Shown: positions 59,225 through 64,000 of the stretch, piece by piece
Layout of the letters: each line of letters opens with the position of its first letter
Position numbering within the stretch: position 1 is the first letter of the stretch
NCBI GenBank assembly: GCA_033065855.1
Contig: JAVXUO010002149.1
Location: forward strand, 26,153-90,152
Direction of reading: 5' to 3'
Origin: Escallonia rubra
Taxonomy: Eukaryota; Streptophyta; Magnoliopsida; Escalloniales; Escalloniaceae
Length of the DNA: 64,000 nt
Program-made: the position numbers and the translations under genes
The notes under the pieces: model-generated
Database searches by the model: none
Seen by the model: the letters and a program-made list of their open reading frames with translations, nothing else
What the model was told of the DNA's origin: nothing

Positions 59225-59880
59225 GATCATGTTGAAATGTCATAACTGCCCTTTTTATACACTAAATTTTCAAACCCAAACCACTTTTAACCTTTTTTTT
59301 CCAATCCCCCTACACGACCCACCCAAACTCATCAACCGCCCCCCCCCAAAACACGTCCCACACACATCCCCCTTCCCCAGCCACCGCGACACACATACAC
59401 AAAAACGCACATAGTCACACACAACCCATTCTCTCCCCCCCTAATTTCCCAACAATGCCACATGCACCGCACCCTGCCCCGGCCACCGCCACACACACAC
59501 ACACACACACACATACACATGACACCGCCACACACAAACACATATACACATGACACACAAAAACTCACACGCAGAAGAAAATACACAAAACTTAATTACA
59601 CAACCATCCTATTTACCCACCCGTTCGCCCTAACTACCACCCCATTACCTATCACTCACCACCACGCACACACAGAAATACCCCCCCCCCTTCACCCCCC
59701 TCATCCCCACCCTTACCCTATCACTACACACACACACCCCACCCTCTCTGTACCCACAAACACACACCCACATCCACACCTCAGATCACCATCACTGCAC
59801 ACACACACACGTACACCACCTAGTATGCACAGAGACGTACATGCACACATATTTAGTATGCACAGATAAATAAAACCAAA
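59225..59880. repeat. CA/C-rich low-complexity tail of unit 1
   Basis: Long runs of CACACA, CCACC and poly-C give open frames of His/Thr/Pro on one strand and Cys/Val/Gly on the other. These are repeat artefacts. The same block occurs at 62310-62960 in unit 2 with a longer (CA)n at 62597-62634. Confidence 0.85.
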
Positions 59881-60504
59881 TTGCGGCACGTGTGGTGGTG
59901 GTGGGGGGCTTGGTTTTCAAATTATAAAAGAGTTATATACCATGCTTGATTTTTTAACAAATTTTAATTCAACAACTTTATTTTTGCACATGGGCCTATT
60001 TAAAATTCATTAAAATATGTAGCTAGAATGTATTCTAAATGCCAAGCTTGATATTATAAAATTTTTATATTATTAACTTTGTTTTTGCACACGCATCAGG
60101 TGTGGTGGTGTTTATGGGAAATGTTGTGGTTTATAGTACTAGGATGGAAATTTTTGAATATTCGTTCCCCGTTATTAAAGATGTTAGTATAATTCTTTAA
60201 GGGGGTAGCAAGAGTATTAAGAAATAATCTCATGGTACTAAGGGTAAGTTACCCTAATTCTCTTACCCTCCAATGTCTGGAAATCTCTCCATCTCGTTAG
60301 ACCTCATTTGTCCACTACACTATGCAATATTTATTTTCGTTAGGCTTAAGATTTTTCGATTCTGAACAGTACCAGATTACCCGCAATACCCTTGATCAGA
60401 AAATCAGATGAATATGTATCCAAAACCTTGTTTCGATTATCTTTTCTAGATGCAACCATGTGCAGAGTTTGATTAAAACAAGGTCGACAAGGTTATTCTT
60501 CCCA

Positions 60505-61030
60505 ATAGCGAAGTTAATCCGTTTTGTCAAGATGCTTCGAAAACTCTATGTCCAAATCGCAACGAACTACAAACCCATCGATCGTTGGACCCTTGTGGGA
60601 GTTGCAAACTTGGTTCACCCAACTTACGTATTTAGACCTTAAGCCTTCAAGTAGCATTGGATTCTTGTCGACACCTCCCCGCTTCTCCTTGGCACGATCA
60701 AAAGTCAAGATACTAGTGAAATACTCCCACAGATTGCGCCATCTGTGGGAAACGAGGCTAGTAACTGCCGCATCCCTCATTGTCAAAAAGGACAGGACGG
60801 AAACAAGCATTTCATCTGGCAACTAGCTAATCGAGTCACCGTCAGTAGTCGTTCACTTGAACCAAAAAGGGGGAAACAAAACAAAAAGGAAGATAACGTC
60901 AACAAACCTCGACAAGAAGAAAAAGTTAGGCGAGGTGAAGAATTAAGCTTACCTGCTGGATTTTGCTAGCTAAAAAGGTCTGCATCTTTCTTTCTCTTCA
61001 TCAGATACTTAGCACTCAAGCTTATTAAAT
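60505..61030 (-). pseudogene. Truncated F-box gene copy in unit 2
   Basis: A short open frame (60822-60514) retains LPDEM-like MPDEMLVSVLSFLTMRDAAV, SHRWRNLWEYF and CNSHKGPTIDGFVVRCDLDI, then ends at a stop after HLDKTD. It is about 100 residues against about 450 in the parent, with no LRR or FBD part. The position where similarity to the parent ends is the same as in unit 1, so truncation preceded the tandem duplication. Confidence 0.85.
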
Positions 61031-61219
61031 AAGTTAAATTCACAATCTGCAGCAAGAACAAACTTAGCGATCGAAGAAACAAACATAGCTCTAAAACAAT
61101 CAAACCAAAAAAAAAAAAAAAAAGAAGATGAAGACTGCAAACAAATTCATACATTAAAAGCGTAATCTTTGAGACCAAAGACACCTTCTTTCAACCGGAA
61201 GATCGATAGAGACGAATAA

Positions 61220-62060
61220 AAAATAAATAAATAATTACACAATTGGGATGGATGGATTACTGCTGCGACAGTCGACTGCAATTTTATTCGGATTGGGACT
61301 AGGGTTTTATTGGATTAAATGAACATAAGACCCCATACTTTGGGGTCATTTACATGGAACACCCCATGGTTTGATTTTTACCTCCCACCACCCCACACTT
61401 CTAATTTTGGTGCTCCACGTACCATTCGACGGTCGAATTTCAAATTGTGAGGACGGCTGTTATAATTTTAAGGTTAAAATGAGCACTTTCACTAAGATGT
61501 CCTAGTTGAGAGCCACGTCATCCAAATGTTAGAGGGCCAACACAAGTACTAGAACATTGCGCTCTCTCTCTCTTTGTGAAAAATCAAACAATCACAACAT
61601 TTAATTATGTCTGCGTTTTCATTACATCCTCATTAAATAAATAAATAATTACACAACCGGGAGGGAGGGATTACTGTTGCGACAGTCGATTGCAATTTTA
61701 TTCGGACTGGGACTAGGGTTTTATTGGATTAAATGCACATAAGACCCCATACTTTGGGGTCATTTACATGGGACACCCCATGGTTTGATTTTTAACTCCT
61801 TCCACCCCACACTTCCAATTTTGGTGCTCTACGTACCATTCGGCGGTCGAACTTCAAACTGTGAGGACGGATGTTATATTTTTAAGGTTAAAATGGACAC
61901 TTTCACTAAGATGTCCTAGTTGAGAGCCACATCATCCAAATGTTAGAGTGCCAACACAAGTACCTGAACATTGCTCTCTCTCTCTCTCTCTCTCTCTCTT
62001 TGTGAAAAATCAAACAATCACAACTTTTAATTATGTCTGCGTTTTCAATACATCCTCATT
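61220..62060. repeat. Two ~415 bp direct repeats within unit 2
   Basis: Same repeats as at 58150-58975. The marker TTTTATTCGG lies at 61282 and 61697. A (CT)n microsatellite lies at 61976-62000. The doubled arrangement in both units shows it arose before the unit duplication. Confidence 0.9.
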
Positions 62061-62592
62061 TGTGGAGATCGATCGAAGATTAGAGGAAGAGATATGACTA
62101 ACGACTTCGAGAAGAGGGATGACGTGTTCAAAAAAGATTGCTACACACCACACTCCAGAAAGTACTTTATCCAAAGCTTTTGACGTTGGGGTAAATGCAC
62201 TTTGGACCCCGGCACTAAAGGGCAGAAGTGATATGGCCCCCTCTTCTATAAAAAGTTGCACTAAACCTACAAGGACTCCTTGAAAGTATGCACATTAGAA
62301 GGACCGTGATAGATGCTGTTGAAATGTCATAACTGCGCTTTTTATACACTAAATTTTCAAACCCAAACCACTTTTAACCTTTTTTCTAACCCCCCTACAC
62401 CACCCACCCCAACTCATCAACCAACCCCCCCCCCCCCCCCCGGCGCGCCAAAGCACGTTCTACACAGAGCCCCCTTCCCCAGCCACCGCGACACACATAC
62501 ACAAAATGCACATAGTCACACACAACCCATTCTTTCTCCCCCTCCCCAATTTCCCAACGATGCCACATACACTGCACCCTGCCTCGGCCACC

Positions 62593-62643
<51 letters not shown>

Positions 62644-62976
62644 GACACACAAAAACTCACACGCAGAAGAAAATACACAAAACTCAGTTACACAGCCATC
62701 CTATTTACCCACCCGTTCGCCCCAACTACCACCCCATTACCCATCACTCACCACCACACACACACACATTAATACCACCCCCCTCATCCCCCACCCTTAC
62801 CCTATCACCACACACACACACCCTACCCTCTCTGTACCCACAAGCACACACCCACATCCACACCTCCATTCCCCATCACTGCACACACATACACGTACAC
62901 CACCTAGTATGCATATAGACGTACATGCACACATATTTAGTATGCACAAATAAATAAAATCAAATTGCGGCACGTG

Positions 62977-64000
62977 TGATGAGGTACTCTATTGAGTTAT
63001 TATGGTTCATATGACTTGTGTAACCAATTAAAAGAGTAATAGTAACTGGAAATATCTTTCGGACTAATAGAGATTGCTGGTTGGTGGGCCTTATTTCAAA
63101 CTTTCACTTTTTCGTACTTGTGGAGAATTCATTGTGAGGAAATGACTCCCTATCCTATACAAAATGAGAAGGGCAATATGGAAACAAATGCAGCCTATAT
63201 AACAGTACGTGCTAACCATCAACTTGGGGACTTTGCTAACTCGATTTTCCTTGCACAGAAGCAACGCTGATGAAGCTTAAAGAAGGTTCTTTTCGGAGTT
63301 CATGCTTGACCCCTGAGGATTTGGCAAAATCGGATACAAGTGGTGCTAACATTTCCCCCGATGAGGAATCAACGACGCTCAATGCTAATTGCTTTTCCAC
63401 TGATTCTTGCCTAAGTTCAAGTGACTGTCAATCTGTGGGCAACTCAAAGGAACCAAGTTACAGGAATGCATCTGTTATTTGCATGTTCTCCAGATACAAG
63501 AGTTCTCGACATTATCGAAGCTCGTCTGATGAGAAGGCCATGTCAATGGAGTATACTTGTTCTTCCTCAAGCACTTCTTCAAGTACTACAGGTTCTTCAG
63601 CCAGTACTCAAATGAATCCTAGTGATTGCGACTTGATTAGCAGCAGGAGCCAACATTTGCAACAGGATTGTGTTGGTCCTTCACCTTTAACTCGCGGGTA
63701 AGACTTGAATTCGGGTATCCCGCCTAGTAATGTATTGCAAGTGATCGGGGTCTTACATTGTTTCTATGTTGCGTCAATGAGGTCAAGTAGACCGTCATTT
63801 GCTTAATCATCTTCCTCGGGGGTGGATCCTCTGGGCTGCTTGGCCTAGTTCCTCCGTGATATCTTACCGTTTAAGCTGTAAAAGGCCTGAAGGCTACAAG
63901 AACTTGCCCTTCACGTTGGAGTTTCCTCGCAACTTTGTTCTTCTCAATTATGATACAACGTCTATTTTTAACGAGAACGACGAAGAAAAATAGTTGCATT
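62977..64000 (+). repeat. Segmental duplication, copy 2, truncated by window edge
   Basis: From TGATGAGG at 62977 onward the sequence follows 45864 onward. The left edge abuts the end of tandem unit 2. The right edge is beyond the window. Confidence 0.95.
63259..63701 (+). pseudogene. Second copy of exon 2 of the Ser-rich (ATI3-like) gene
   Basis: Matches 46146-46588. It keeps the acceptor (TTGCACAG), the EATLMKLKEGSFRSS start and the same TAA end. Differences are few: for example Arg to Cys early in the exon, Leu to Ser in the SLSDE region, Pro to Thr, Asn to Asp and Ser to Arg near the end. No exon 1 (MLGRVRPSPSM...) occurs upstream, where the tandem F-box units lie instead. As seen here it has no start or promoter of its own. 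Confidence 0.85.

Larger units (their letters stand above)
57032..62978. repeat. Tandem duplication of a ~2.9 kb unit (57032-59894 and 60101-62978)
   Basis: The units start at TGTGGTGGTGTTTATGGGAA (57032; 60101) and end at TTGCGGCACGTGTG (59894; 62978). They are separated by 206 bp and offset by about 3.07 kb. Each contains, in order, a truncated F-box exon copy (minus strand), the ~130 bp F-box upstream repeat, two copies of a ~410 bp repeat, and a CA-rich low-complexity tail. Similarity is very high, so the event is recent. Confidence 0.95.

Noticed and set aside
59332-59869. Cys/Val/Gly- and His/Thr/Pro-rich frames
   Set aside because: Artefacts of (CA)n and poly-C low-complexity DNA.

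Overview
The window is nuclear DNA of a flowering plant, most likely a eudicot. Spliced genes with GT-AG introns, a plastid-targeted ribosomal protein gene, a dicot-type F-box/FBD gene, L1-type LINEs, a tRNA-derived SINE and many nonautonomous DNA transposons (hAT, Mutator, mariner types) all point that way. I cannot name the species. Gene density is low and much of the sequence is transposon debris and decayed gene copies.

Layout. 0.86-4.1 kb: a broken L1-type LINE split by a long-TIR Mutator-like element that carries a piece of a PBS1-like kinase gene (a Pack-MULE). 6.2-6.6 kb: a BAHD acyltransferase scrap. 7.3-13.2 kb: a TELO2 homologue (+) that lacks its N-terminus and about 300 central residues. 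13.95-17.39 kb: a nested stack in which a hAT element contains a second hAT element and a Mutator-like element, each with recognisable target-site duplications. 17.45-19.0 kb: an LTR-element fragment between two ~167 bp direct repeats. 19.26-19.49 kb: a SINE. 20.4-24.6 kb: the plastid ribosomal protein bS21c gene in two exons with no obvious ATG. 25.5-28.0 kb: repeat-rich retroposon sequence and a LINE 3' end.

28.45-39.5 kb holds the most unusual locus. The first five exons of the proteasome subunit gene RPN7 are followed, in the same orientation and in a compatible splice phase, by the last eight exons of an ABC1K (ADCK/UbiB) kinase gene. The kinase half is open over 324 codons. The RPN7 half carries one nonsense codon and one lost splice donor. 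A hAT element with a perfect 8-bp duplication sits in the last kinase intron. 39.7-42.1 kb is a GC-rich, minisatellite-filled block of unknown class.

43.47-46.59 kb: a two-exon gene (+) for a small Ser-rich plant protein, tentatively ATI3-like. 49.2-55.5 kb: an intact-looking F-box/LRR/FBD gene (-) with a 4.8 kb intron that holds a mariner-like element. 57.0-63.0 kb: a ~3.07 kb tandem duplication whose units carry truncated copies of that F-box gene. Its right end is joined to a recent second copy of exon 2 of the small Ser-rich gene, which runs to the window end.

No operon-like cooperation is expected or seen. The genes that look intact are bS21c (plastid translation, start uncertain), the F-box/FBD gene (predicted ubiquitin ligase adaptor) and the small Ser-rich gene. 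The rest are fragments, fusions or mobile DNA. All calls come from reading translations and repeat ends by eye; no alignment or database search was run.
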